A DNA stretch of 64,000 bases from Fabrea salina (taxonomy: Eukaryota; Ciliophora; Heterotrichea; Heterotrichida; Fabreidae), in NCBI GenBank assembly GCA_022984795.1, contig JALIHJ010000006.1, forward strand, positions 124,001-188,000. Direction: 5' to 3'. The notes beneath the pieces were generated by a model that was given only the letters and a program-made list of their open reading frames with translations, was not told the DNA's origin and searched no databases. Shown in pieces: positions 31,170-40,342 of this stretch. Numbering within the stretch: position 1 is the first letter of the stretch; every line of letters begins with the position of its first letter. A program made the position numbers and the translations under genes.

Positions 31170-33305
31170 ATGACAGAATTCAAAAAACTTACTCAGAGAG
31201 TTAAGAACTCCACACTAGAGATCCCCATTCACCCCAAACCTCTTGACTTGGAGCTTGAAAAATACGCTTCTGCCTACTACCAAAACATGATTATGTCCAA
31301 AACTGGGATTGCTTCCTTCAACCAGGAAGAAATACAAAGCTGCAAGAACCTTGAGCACTCCAAGCAAAAGGCTGAACTGGAAAAAAGAATCCAGGAAAAA
31401 CTCAAGCAAAATGAGGCGCTCAAAAGGATCGAACTAGAAAAAGCCAAGCTTAAAGAACGCGAAGAACTCAAAAAGGAACAAGAAGTTTTTGCAAAGAACA
31501 AAAAGAAACTTGAAAAACTCTACAAGGAAATTCCTCACGAAAACTACTATGAGAACTTGCCCATTCAGCCAGGGTTTGAGTTCTTCAAAGCCCTTATAGT
31601 GAAACGCAAAGAGATAGGGGACCTCGAAATAAACATTCCAGACAGTCTTTTAGTCCTAGATAGGAACTACTACGCCTGCACTTTCCAAGGAACTATAAAG
31701 GTGCTTAGGGACTACCAAGTTTCTGAGTTTTGTAAAGGTTTAAAAGATTCAAGCAGTAAAAACGCCATGAAAAAAGCAGCAGTTGCATTCCGCACTCCTG
31801 TAGGAACTTACATCAACACAACTATCATGGAAGCTAAACAGTTTTTTGAGTTTTTAAGGATAAGGGAGTCCCTTTCGCAGTGCTTGATCCAAAAGTACGT
31901 AAAGTCCCAAGGAGACTGTCCCTCGGTTACAAGGATCTTTTACTTCAACAACCAAAAAGAAAAAAAAGGAAACTATGGACTAGTGATTAGTTACTTGAAA
32001 CCTAAACTCAGTAACGAAGTAGCAGACTGCTTAGTTGACAGCAACGATCCTTGCCACTTAGAACTAGTTAAAATATCAGGCCACACTTTAAGACCCTACG
32101 AAAAGCAAGTCCAAAGCATAATTTATTTCATTGAAAAAACCTACTGCTTAAGAGTTGAACAAATAACTCTGGACTTTGTCAAGGACTCTGTGGGTAAGGT
32201 TTGGTTCTGCGGGTGCAGGGGGTTTAAAATCGACCCAGCTAGTTTAAACAAAAGGTACTACGTGCCTAGTTCTTTGCACAGAAAAAGTCCAGACTCCAAA
32301 AGTTACTGTGGACTGTGCAGTGAAGTTCTGAACAACTTAAGTAAAGTAGTGGGGGAAAGTTTATTCAACCAGTTCAAAACTCACCTTTTGAACAGAAAAG
32401 AGGTCAGCCATAAACTTTCAGAAACTTTAAACAAAAAAACAAAAGAAGTAAAACTTTGCAGAGACTGCTTAGATGTAGTCAATGCTGAAATAGAACTTAT
32501 GAAAATAGAAAGCAGGTTCAGCAAACTTCTGAACCCTTTATATAGTACCCAAAAACCAACAAACGAGTTGCCGTGGGAGTTAAAACAGTGGAGGTTCATG
32601 ATTTACTTTGAAGAAATTGAAGACAAACAAGACTTAGAACAAAACTTCTTTTTGCACCTGAACTTCAACAAGGACTTCAGTGTGTACCCTATAAAAACTG
32701 CCAAACAAAGACTCAACTTCATTAAAGTAAGTTTTGTATACACACAAAAAGGAAACACTTTAGAAGAGTTTTTGAAGCATTTTGAAGCAGAAATCAGGAT
32801 TTCTAAAGAAAACAACTGGTACAATCCAATAGCTTCAGCTAAAACAAAGCCTTTTGACGAGTTCAAAGAAGAAACTAAAGCTGTTTGCAGAAGGTCGTTT
32901 TTGTTGTTTAGGGATTCCACCCGAGCAGTTCACAGAGTTCACTGTAAAGTTGGAATCTCTTTTGACGGAGTAGTAAAGTCAAAAAACTTAAATTTGGACT
33001 TTGTAAGTTCTTTAGGAGTTTATATAGGAAAAAGTAGTTTCTTCAAGCCAGAACCCTTACCTTACGAGTGGATTAAAGGCCTGAACAAGCAGTTGCTTTT
33101 AACTCCTAACACAACCGTGAGTCAAGACCCTTTGAATTCAAACAGGGAGTCTTGCAAACACTTCGAAAGGTCCAGAAGAACTCCATCTGTCCAACTAAAC
33201 TTTGAAAAGTTATCAAGGCGAAACTCTAGCTTAGGCACCTTACAAATTTTTTCTAACCCTTCTAAACAGAATTTGCGTCCATTTAGGAAAAGAAAGTTTA
33301 ACTAA
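31170..33305 (+). CDS. Conserved-looking protist protein of unknown function
   Basis: 711 residues, not recognised. A basic-acidic coiled coil spans about residues 65-120. Residues 140-370 form a mixed alpha/beta domain that ends with VEQITLDFVKDSVGKVWFCGCRGFKI; a hydrophobic-Asp-Phe-x-Lys-Asp pattern followed by Trp-Phe resembles a domain I associate with uncharacterised ciliate and apicomplexan proteins, but I cannot name it. CGLC (near residue 386) and CRDC (near 432) could form one zinc site. Residues 480-620 form a second mixed domain; the tail is basic and Ser-rich. Start is the ATG at 31170; earlier in-frame codons are not ATG. Confidence 0.72.
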   Translation: MTEFKKLTQRVKNSTLEIPIHPKPLDLELEKYASAYYQNMIMSKTGIASFNQEEIQSCKNLEHSKQKAELEKRIQEKLKQNEALKRIELEKAKLKEREELKKEQEVFAKNKKKLEKLYKEIPHENYYENLPIQPGFEFFKALIVKRKEIGDLEINIPDSLLVLDRNYYACTFQGTIKVLRDYQVSEFCKGLKDSSSKNAMKKAAVAFRTPVGTYINTTIMEAKQFFEFLRIRESLSQCLIQKYVKSQGDCPSVTRIFYFNNQKEKKGNYGLVISYLKPKLSNEVADCLVDSNDPCHLELVKISGHTLRPYEKQVQSIIYFIEKTYCLRVEQITLDFVKDSVGKVWFCGCRGFKIDPASLNKRYYVPSSLHRKSPDSKSYCGLCSEVLNNLSKVVGESLFNQFKTHLLNRKEVSHKLSETLNKKTKEVKLCRDCLDVVNAEIELMKIESRFSKLLNPLYSTQKPTNELPWELKQWRFMIYFEEIEDKQDLEQNFFLHLNFNKDFSVYPIKTAKQRLNFIKVSFVYTQKGNTLEEFLKHFEAEIRISKENNWYNPIASAKTKPFDEFKEETKAVCRRSFLLFRDSTRAVHRVHCKVGISFDGVVKSKNLNLDFVSSLGVYIGKSSFFKPEPLPYEWIKGLNKQLLLTPNTTVSQDPLNSNRESCKHFERSRRTPSVQLNFEKLSRRNSSLGTLQIFSNPSKQNLRPFRKRKFN

Positions 33306-33317
33306 TTAATTGCCAAA

Positions 33318-34346
33318 TTAACACAGTTTAGCTACTTGCTTAAAAACAAAACCATAACTAGAAAGTTCAGCACACAGCCAAGTAGGTTGCAACAAACTCA
33401 TTAGCCTTTCCCAAGACTTTTCATTAACTGGAGCGTCACTATTAGAAGCAAGGTCAAATTTAACTTGAGGCCACTGCACTTCGACAGACAAAGCCAGGAT
33501 CCTTTCTTCGTCAAGTTCGATTTTGCAGTTAACAGCTTCCCCTGTTGACTTTTTAAGGACTTCTTTAGTGCGTTCTGAAAGAGGAGCTCCGAAGTGCTCA
33601 AACATACTGAAGGCATTTGAAAAGTTCTGGTGCTTAAGTCCATCAAAGATATAGAACCTAATACACCTTGAAGCTTTTAAGGGCGAAAAACTAAAGTGAA
33701 CAGGAATAGGGTTGTTGATTTGATAGCACCAACGGGCTAGGTTTTCCCTTTCACTTGCACTTACTAAAAACTTGGACAAGTGCCTTCTTTCCATAGGCTT
33801 TTCGACTCCGATTCCACAGTCCACTTCACTGCCTAACTTTAGGTAAAAGACTATGGTTAAGGGACTTAGGGAGACCAAGAAGTCAATTTGTTCGTTTAGA
33901 ACGCTTTCTTGGAACTTATGCACTTTAGTGATCTTGCAAATCCCTGCGAGTTGCCTGCAAAACTCACGAATTAAAGAAAACTCACGCAATCCGTCCACTT
34001 CATGGGAGATCGTTAGTGTTCTTCCGGAAGAATCCAAATTGAAGTAAGATTTAATGTCTTCGTTCATTAGAACCATCTCTTCTAATTTGGAAAATACGTG
34101 TTCCAGCCACAGTTCGGTTACCTGCATTAACTCAGAGTAGTTTACTTTGTCCCTCAGCATTACCTTGGCAGAGGACTTGATCTTGTTTGCTGTGGATATT
34201 GAGTTTTCAAACTCTTTTTTTAGTATGGCAGTTTGGAGTGAGGGATACGTTGAACTCAAGTTGGAACTGCAGTGTATTTTAGGACTTGTTTGTTGTGACA
34301 GCAGTAACTCGCTCTGGTCTTTACATAAGGAAGATTTGCAGCCCAT
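33318..34346 (-). CDS. Putative N-myristoylated protein, unknown function
   Basis: 342 residues. It begins MGCKSSLC, a good N-myristoylation context (Gly2, Ser5/6) with a Cys for palmitoylation, so membrane attachment is likely. The rest is a soluble alpha/beta protein without recognisable motifs. The first 35 residues are polar and probably flexible. Its ATG is 6 bp after the stop of the upstream gene on the same strand, and its stop is 12 bp from the convergent gene. Confidence 0.7.
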   Translation of the reverse strand: MGCKSSLCKDQSELLLSQQTSPKIHCSSNLSSTYPSLQTAILKKEFENSISTANKIKSSAKVMLRDKVNYSELMQVTELWLEHVFSKLEEMVLMNEDIKSYFNLDSSGRTLTISHEVDGLREFSLIREFCRQLAGICKITKVHKFQESVLNEQIDFLVSLSPLTIVFYLKLGSEVDCGIGVEKPMERRHLSKFLVSASERENLARWCYQINNPIPVHFSFSPLKASRCIRFYIFDGLKHQNFSNAFSMFEHFGAPLSERTKEVLKKSTGEAVNCKIELDEERILALSVEVQWPQVKFDLASNSDAPVNEKSWERLMSLLQPTWLCAELSSYGFVFKQVAKLC

Positions 34347-34352
34347 TTTTAG

Positions 34353-34871
34353 TTAACATGACATAAATCTTGGGTTGATAAACACTGTTTGGTTGTGGAG
34401 TGCGTTTGAGTACTCACTGATAGCTGTTCGCTTTAGGTTATGGCGCTTGTCGTCCTGCTCACCGACGTACTGGTGCTCGTTGTGCTCAGACTGGATGGTG
34501 GTCTTCATGAGTTGGCTTCGCCATTCAGGGTCCCTGTAGGTTTCGGGGTGGAATATGGAGTTGCTAGCTCGGCTGTCACGGTCTATGCCTTTCATTTGGT
34601 CTTTAGAAAGGATGCCTTCGGTGTTGGTATCGTAAAACACCCCTACGGTTTTTTTGTCAGGGTTGTGCAGGGCGTTGGACCTTTGGAACATCTGGGCAGT
34701 TTTCTGGAGTAGTTCTTGCTTTTTCTTTTCTTTTTCAGGAGGAAGTTTGTGCTCTGCTTGGAAAGGCTCGTTGGAAGCGTAGAAGTTCTCAAGGTTCTTT
34801 TGGAAGTCTTGGGTGGTTTCAGGGGCTTTTTCTTGTTTCCATTTCTTGTAGTAGTCCTTGTTTTTGTTCAT
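34353..34871 (-). CDS. Small charged protein, unknown function
   Basis: 172 residues, highly polar, rich in Lys, Glu, Gln, Asn and aromatic residues, with little secondary-structure pattern beyond a short N-terminal helix. No family recognised. Such extended, aromatic-dotted basic proteins are common among axonemal lining (MIP-type) proteins, but this is only an analogy. Ends in FMSC. The next gene upstream stops 6 bp from the downstream start, giving a tight same-strand run. Confidence 0.68.
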   Translation of the reverse strand: MNKNKDYYKKWKQEKAPETTQDFQKNLENFYASNEPFQAEHKLPPEKEKKKQELLQKTAQMFQRSNALHNPDKKTVGVFYDTNTEGILSKDQMKGIDRDSRASNSIFHPETYRDPEWRSQLMKTTIQSEHNEHQYVGEQDDKRHNLKRTAISEYSNALHNQTVFINPRFMSC

Positions 34872-34905
34872 TTAAATTATAAGAATTACAGGTTAAGAGC
34901 ATTAG

Positions 34906-36267
34906 TTATACCATGTTCTTGAGTTCTTCTATTTCAGGCGGCTTCATTATTGTACGTGTTTCTTTTAAAAACACTGAAGATATTGTTATAAACAACAGCA
35001 AAACGCCCAAGAAACTAACTGACAAGAAAATTCCGAACATTTCATACACCATTCCTACCACAATAGGACTTGTAGCTCCTGCCACTCTAGAAACTGCCAT
35101 CACCCACCCACTTCCCACTCCTCTGATTTCTGGAGCAAAGCTTTCTGGCACTAGTGCAGTCATTACTGTGACGTTGATCATATTTACAAAGTAAAAGGTG
35201 CAAGCACAGGCAATCTGATAAGAAACAGAGTCGTAGATAAAGAACCCAAAAAGAATACCTGCCACTAGAAGGTTGAAGATCACGTGAGTCCACTTCCTTC
35301 CTAAACGGGTACTCATTAGCTTGGTTCCCAAAAAAGTCCCTAGAATTCCGCAAATCTGCATTCCTATCATTAGTAAAAAGGAAACCTCCATGTTGGGAGT
35401 TTTGATAAATACAGGCATAAATAAAAGCACTCCGAAAAAAATGAAGGTGCTTAAAAACTGGGTGACTGACAGTGCCAGGGTTGTTTTAGCGTTGTGCTGG
35501 TTGAAGAGTTGCTTGAAGTCAGCTTTAGGTATTTCTTTTTCGGGGTTCTCTCTTTCTTCAAACAAGTTGTCCACCACTAAGTCCTGCTTCTTGTTTAACT
35601 GAGCAATTTGCTGGAGGACCACAATCAGGTCTTCAATTCTTTTTTTCTCGTAAAGAAAAACTGGACTTTCCAAAACACTCATCCTCATGTAAGAAAACAC
35701 CAAACTTAGGGTGAAGTTTATAAGAGCTACACTCCTCCACATTCCAAACCCACCTGTGCCAGTGAACCTCAGCAACAAGCCACAGGCAGCTGAAAATATA
35801 GCCCCGATTCCAAACATGACTGCTACTAAAGGAAGCAAGTTCCTTTTGAAAGTCGGGAGGTTTTCAAGCAGTACTGTAAAAGTAATTGCTATTTCACCTC
35901 CTAACCCTACTCCCAGTATAACTATACTAGGCAGCATGTAGTAAAAGTTGGGCGAAAATATCAAAAGAAGAGCGCCTATGCTTGTGAGAACTATCATCCG
36001 ACGGAAGGCATAAGCCCGTCCCAAAGTGTCCCCCATCTTACTGAACCAAATGCACCCTATCAAATTCCCTATGCATAGCATGGACCCTATTAAAGAGTTG
36101 AGGTATACTGGAATTTCTGTTAGCTCCAATAAGATGATACTGACAACTATGGGCCAAGACATTGTTAAGCCTATTCCACAGCAGCAGTTTATAAAGACTG
36201 ATTTTTGGTACCGTCCCCACCCAAGCTCGTCTATTTTGTGTTCCAGTCTCAGCTTTTGGTCCGTCAT
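34906..36267 (-). CDS. Major facilitator superfamily transporter (SVOP/SV2-like)
   Basis: 453 residues with 12 hydrophobic helices split six plus six by a charged loop at about residues 190-250. The N-terminus IDELGWGRYQ precedes helix 1, a feature of the SV2/SVOP and organic-cation groups. The loop 2-3 motif is present as FSKMGDTLGRAYAFRR. VPESFAPEIRGVGSGW in the second half matches the sugar/organic-ion transporter signature. Substrate unknown; small organic ions or metabolites are likely. Start is the ATG at 36267; a longer reading would need a TTG. The 206-bp spacer upstream shows nothing I can name. Confidence 0.82.
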   Translation of the reverse strand: MTDQKLRLEHKIDELGWGRYQKSVFINCCCGIGLTMSWPIVVSIILLELTEIPVYLNSLIGSMLCIGNLIGCIWFSKMGDTLGRAYAFRRMIVLTSIGALLLIFSPNFYYMLPSIVILGVGLGGEIAITFTVLLENLPTFKRNLLPLVAVMFGIGAIFSAACGLLLRFTGTGGFGMWRSVALINFTLSLVFSYMRMSVLESPVFLYEKKRIEDLIVVLQQIAQLNKKQDLVVDNLFEERENPEKEIPKADFKQLFNQHNAKTTLALSVTQFLSTFIFFGVLLFMPVFIKTPNMEVSFLLMIGMQICGILGTFLGTKLMSTRLGRKWTHVIFNLLVAGILFGFFIYDSVSYQIACACTFYFVNMINVTVMTALVPESFAPEIRGVGSGWVMAVSRVAGATSPIVVGMVYEMFGIFLSVSFLGVLLLFITISSVFLKETRTIMKPPEIEELKNMV

Positions 36268-36473
36268 TAATATTATCAAGCAGACGCCCAGCCAAAAATC
36301 AGCTTGTAAATATGGTCAGAACTGGTTTTTTACCGCTTATATCATTTGTAGTAAAATTTCTTAGTAGCTCCGTAAGCCCTTTAAACTCACTAAATTACTC
36401 TGAGTAGGGTTTTGAAAGGCAGTTTAGAAACTTGAGCAGTAACTTTAGTTAGGCGGTTTCATAAAACTCCTGG

Positions 36474-37718
36474 TTACTTAAAGTTTTTAATGTCCCTTTT
36501 GATCTCCCCTACAACTTTAATGGAAACATTAGGAAAGACTTTAGATATGCTAGGCTCGATTTCTTCAATTAGTTGTTGGGCTATTTTGGTCTGGTGGCTT
36601 ATTTGGGAGTGGGTTTCTTTGGCGTAAGCTCTTGAAGCCTCTTCGTTCTTTTTGAGTTCCTTGAGTTCGTTGTGGAGTCTCTCAGTTTGGCAAGACTCAA
36701 GTTTGCTAGCAATTCTTTCTAGGGCTTGGGGTTGCTCGTGCAGCAAAATAAGTTCCTGAGTGTCTTTGAAAAGCCCAATAATGGGCTTCACTGCGTTTTG
36801 GTACTGTTCTTGAGTGTCAGCAAAGCCTTCGAGTTCGACAAGCTCGTTCAAAAGAGCTGCTCTCACTTCTCGGGACTCCAAAGGCAACTCTTGGTACTGA
36901 GTTTGCTCTCCTGACTCCACTGTTTCGATAACCCAGTCTCCCTCAGGTTCCACTTGCAGTTCCTGAACTTCTTCTTCCAGAGAAACAGGAGGTGAGTACT
37001 TGTCCTTTATGGACTCTAGTTCTTGAGTTTGTTGGTAGTTCTGAAGTGACTCTATTGTAGGCAAGTAAACTGAAGACCCGTGGTTTTGCTCAGTTACTTT
37101 TTTATACAAAGCTATTAAAGACTTAAGTGACTCTTCTTTAAGAGTAAACAAAATCCTTAAGTAGATTTCAGGAAGTTCCCTAGTTTTAGCTTTGAGTTCT
37201 TGTCTGATTTTTTGGCCAGTGACTTGGTGTTTTTTGCAGTTGTCTGAAAAGAGTTTTTGTTGTTTCTGTATGCTTTCTTTTATGCTTTGTTCTCTGTAAA
37301 TAAAGTCTTTGAGTTGTTTTTCGCAACTTTTGATCTGCGACTTAAGAGCTGGAATTTCGTAACTCCCTAACTGAACTAGTTGTTTTGCACAGTCTGCTAT
37401 GTGCAGGTTGTCTTTTTTGTACAACTTAACTAACTTGTTCCAGTCGTATAGAACTTGGGAAGACCAGTTTCCCAGGATAGTTTTTCCTTTTTCAGCTTCA
37501 GAAGAGTTCAAAAGTTTGTTGTAAGTGTTTTTGGCTTGTAAGTACCCTGAAGACTCTTCTTCAAGACAATCCTTTAACTCAGAACTTTTCAAGCTCTGCA
37601 CAAGTTCTTTTTGTCGGGCGTAGATTCCCCTGAGTTGCTGGCCCCAGGTGTTTTTGAGTTTTTTCCTTTGAAGTAGCCACTCGTTGACTTGGTCAAACTT
37701 AATATCGATGAGTTCCAT
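36474..37718 (-). CDS. CDK5RAP3: CDK5RAP3 (C53/LZAP), UFM1 E3 ligase cofactor
   Basis: 414 residues. The N-terminal half tracks CDK5RAP3 closely: FDQVNEWLLQRKKLKNTWGQ, then GNWSSQVLYDWNKLVKLYKKDN, SYEIPALKSQIKSCEKQLKD and HQVTGQKIRQELK. A coiled coil fills the last 120 residues. CDK5RAP3 binds UFL1-DDRGK1 at the ER and directs UFMylation to ribosomes, and acts as an ER-phagy receptor. The acidic linker (about residues 235-275) has one tryptophan, in GDWVIE, where other C53 proteins carry several IDWG-type Atg8-binding motifs. UFL1 is encoded 2.6 kb downstream of this gene's start on the same strand. The protein is shorter than the human one (506). Confidence 0.85.
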   Translation of the reverse strand: MELIDIKFDQVNEWLLQRKKLKNTWGQQLRGIYARQKELVQSLKSSELKDCLEEESSGYLQAKNTYNKLLNSSEAEKGKTILGNWSSQVLYDWNKLVKLYKKDNLHIADCAKQLVQLGSYEIPALKSQIKSCEKQLKDFIYREQSIKESIQKQQKLFSDNCKKHQVTGQKIRQELKAKTRELPEIYLRILFTLKEESLKSLIALYKKVTEQNHGSSVYLPTIESLQNYQQTQELESIKDKYSPPVSLEEEVQELQVEPEGDWVIETVESGEQTQYQELPLESREVRAALLNELVELEGFADTQEQYQNAVKPIIGLFKDTQELILLHEQPQALERIASKLESCQTERLHNELKELKKNEEASRAYAKETHSQISHQTKIAQQLIEEIEPSISKVFPNVSIKVVGEIKRDIKNFK

Positions 37719-37723
37719 TTATT

Positions 37724-39046
37724 ATGCAAGCACTAGAAAAACGACTGGAAGCCCTTGAAACCTCTGTTAAGTCTTTACTTGAAGAGCACACTCAGTACAC
37801 TCCTTACAAAGAACTGGCTGACCACGTTCCTAACCTTTTCCGTTTGGACAGCACTTACTCTTCCACTAAAAAGAAATCCATGGGTCTTAAAGAAACCCTT
37901 AGAACAAACATTCAAAAGATAAACAACTACATTAAAGGCATCAGCAACCTCAAAGAAAAAAGCAACTCCCACTCAAAGGCTGCTATTAAAAAAAGAGACC
38001 AAACTTTAAAGTCAATTTCAAAACGCATAACTAGTTTAGAAAACTCTTTCAACCAGTTAGCAAGTGAAAGCAACGGAGGTTTTTTTGAAACTTCTATTAA
38101 AGAAGAACTAAGTTCCATCCAGGAACACCTACAAAACCAGTTCTCATCCCAAAAAGACAGCATACTTAAGAAGTTAAATAGTGACCTAAAAGAAGTTCAA
38201 AAGCACTCCGAACAAGTCCAAGAGTCCTCAGAAGCAATTACTCAGAAACTCCAGAACTATGAAACCAACAACAAACACAAAATAGAACAAAGTGAACAAG
38301 TACAACCCAGCAACGAAGAAGATGTTAAACACTGGATTGCCTCTGAAGTTTCTTCTAAAATCCATAGTGTTATAAACAACCTCAAGTCTAAGTTCGAAAC
38401 CAACTACAAGCAAACCACCACAGACTTCAGCTTAGAAATTATTCAACTGCGCGAAAATGTTTTACAACTAAGAAACTCTTACTTTGAAGAGGTTGAAAAA
38501 CCCCAAAACCCCCAAGAACTCAGTCAATTCTACCTAGAAAACGCTAACCGTTTTATCCAACAACTCTACGACTTCTACACTCCAAGCATCCAAAACTTAA
38601 TTGAGTTGTTTGAAGTCCTAGATGACCAAATAAGTAACGAAAAAACCATGACTGAAAACTTGATTCTAGAGTACAAAGACAAATTAGACAACTACCGCGA
38701 AAAGATGACTGCAATCAAGTCTAAAATGGACTCTGAGTTTTCTAAAGTAGTAGAATGCACAAACAAACTCAACTGGGAAAACACAAGCATCAGTAACCAC
38801 GAAGTCACTCAACTCAAACAAAAGCAAGAACAAACCAAACAAGAAATGATCAGCAAAAGAAAACTGCTTGAAGAAAGCTACTACTCGACTGAAAACACCC
38901 TTTCAGAACTTGCGATCCCTTATAACATCAAAATCCGAAATGACCAACCACCAGCTTTAGACTCACGCCCTGTAGTTAGAGGAGAATCCAGTTCTTCTGA
39001 CATCGATCTCAGTTCAGATTTCAGCGATGCTTCTGATAGTCTTTAA
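37724..39046 (+). CDS. Coiled-coil protein, unknown function
   Basis: 440 residues, nearly all helical coil from residue 60 to 390, with an acidic Ser-rich tail (RGESSSSDIDLSSDFSDAS) that looks like a casein-kinase target. No family recognised. The ATG at 37724 is only 5 bp from the ATG of the divergent CDK5RAP3 gene. Its stop lies 4 bp before the stop of the convergent ketosynthase gene. Confidence 0.74.
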   Translation: MQALEKRLEALETSVKSLLEEHTQYTPYKELADHVPNLFRLDSTYSSTKKKSMGLKETLRTNIQKINNYIKGISNLKEKSNSHSKAAIKKRDQTLKSISKRITSLENSFNQLASESNGGFFETSIKEELSSIQEHLQNQFSSQKDSILKKLNSDLKEVQKHSEQVQESSEAITQKLQNYETNNKHKIEQSEQVQPSNEEDVKHWIASEVSSKIHSVINNLKSKFETNYKQTTTDFSLEIIQLRENVLQLRNSYFEEVEKPQNPQELSQFYLENANRFIQQLYDFYTPSIQNLIELFEVLDDQISNEKTMTENLILEYKDKLDNYREKMTAIKSKMDSEFSKVVECTNKLNWENTSISNHEVTQLKQKQEQTKQEMISKRKLLEESYYSTENTLSELAIPYNIKIRNDQPPALDSRPVVRGESSSSDIDLSSDFSDASDSL

Positions 39047-39050
39047 CTTA

Positions 39051-40313
39051 TTAGCCTTCAAAAGCTTTCAGAACTAAACTTGCATAACCTGTTCCGTCAA
39101 AATTTATTGAGTTGCACACTACTGCTTTCAGCTTCTTTTCACGAGCCTCAGTCAAGTAGTCTAAAGACTTTCCTTGTGGCTTCAAAGGATCTTTGAGGTT
39201 AGTAATTGGGGGCAGCACTCCAGTTTTCAAAGAGTGTGCAGCCAAAGCAACATTCACTGATGAACTTGAACCCTGCATGTGGCCTAGTCCTCCTTTCAAA
39301 GCAGTTACTGAAGGTCCTTTTTCCCCAAACACTTTAAGTATGGCGTTTGCTTCTCCTTCGTCAAATTCTAGGTGGCCTGACGCATCCGCAAACACTGCGT
39401 CTACATCGCTAGGGTTCAGTTGGGCTTGGTGCAAAGCTCTTTTCATGCTTCTTTCAAGTCCTCTTCCTTGTTTAGCTGTTTCAGTTCCAGCTTCACTCAG
39501 CATACTGTAACCAGCTATTTCAGCATAAATTGGGGCACCTCTTTGTTTGGCGTGGTCTAGGTCTTCAAGAAGAATTGCACCTCCTCCAGTGGACAACACC
39601 CAGCCTTTTCTGCCGTTGTCAAAGGGCTTCACAGATTCACTAGGGTTCGAGTCTGCTTCTGTGTTGTATCCGTAATTGCCTTTTATCAAGGACTCAAACA
39701 CTGCTGGGTCTAAGTCGTGCTCTGCTGCACCGGCTATAATCACTTTAGAGTCTCCAACTCCTAAGGTCCTATAACTGTCGCCTATTGCGTTAACTCCTGT
39801 GCAGTTGCCTGCGCAAAAAGAATTCGAGAACCCGCAGATTTTTTTGGGAATTGAAATAGTTCCAATGCACATGCTTACAATAACTTTAGGCAAAACAAGC
39901 CTTTCAAGTCTTTCATAACCGTGCTCAACTACAGCTTTCTGGGCGTAAAGTGAGTCAATGGAGCTGGTTCGGTGAGAGCCAAACATCACTCCTGTTTGTG
40001 TGATTTCTTCCTCTGACTTGGGGTCCCAGTTAGCATCTTGGAGTGCCATGTTAGCAGTTGAGGCGGAGTAAACGTGGTACCCTGTTTTAAGGGTAGGAAC
40101 TATCTTCATCCACTTTCCCCTTTCAAATCCCTGAACAGCTCCTCCTGTTTTGACCTTGACCTTTTCTTGGTAAGGCATGTCATCTGGCGTGAGGATTCTT
40201 AAACCTGACTTTTTTTCCAGCAGTGACTCCCAATTGGACTCTACAGTAGACCCCAGTGGACTTACCACGCCCAGCCCCGTTACTACAACTCTTTTAGGAA
40301 GTAATCCTGCCAT
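39051..40313 (-). CDS. Beta-ketoacyl synthase homologue resembling a chain-length factor
   Basis: 420 residues, a full thiolase-fold ketosynthase opening with KRVVVTGLGVVSPLGS. In FabF and KS-alpha enzymes the nucleophile is the Cys of ACTSG. Here the region reads FCAGNCTGVNAIG; an ungapped alignment puts Asn170 at the nucleophile and Cys171 one place later. The first catalytic His (AHGTST motif) is replaced: VFADASGHLEFD, so Asp310 sits there. The second His region is kept as GGLGH (His345). The C-terminal SFGFGGTN motif is altered to SINFDGTGY. VFADASG...D..EA.AI..VFG is very like the KS-beta/chain-length factor of bacterial type II polyketide synthases. It may be a non-catalytic partner, a decarboxylase, or a modified mitochondrial ketosynthase. 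Confidence 0.85.
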   Translation of the reverse strand: MAGLLPKRVVVTGLGVVSPLGSTVESNWESLLEKKSGLRILTPDDMPYQEKVKVKTGGAVQGFERGKWMKIVPTLKTGYHVYSASTANMALQDANWDPKSEEEITQTGVMFGSHRTSSIDSLYAQKAVVEHGYERLERLVLPKVIVSMCIGTISIPKKICGFSNSFCAGNCTGVNAIGDSYRTLGVGDSKVIIAGAAEHDLDPAVFESLIKGNYGYNTEADSNPSESVKPFDNGRKGWVLSTGGGAILLEDLDHAKQRGAPIYAEIAGYSMLSEAGTETAKQGRGLERSMKRALHQAQLNPSDVDAVFADASGHLEFDEGEANAILKVFGEKGPSVTALKGGLGHMQGSSSSVNVALAAHSLKTGVLPPITNLKDPLKPQGKSLDYLTEAREKKLKAVVCNSINFDGTGYASLVLKAFEG

Positions 40314-40342
40314 TAATTATAACGGATAGCAATATACTACTA

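Noticed and set aside
36268-36473. Possible tRNA or extra 5' exon upstream of the MFS gene
   Set aside because: No cloverleaf bases, and all short ATG frames close within a few codons.
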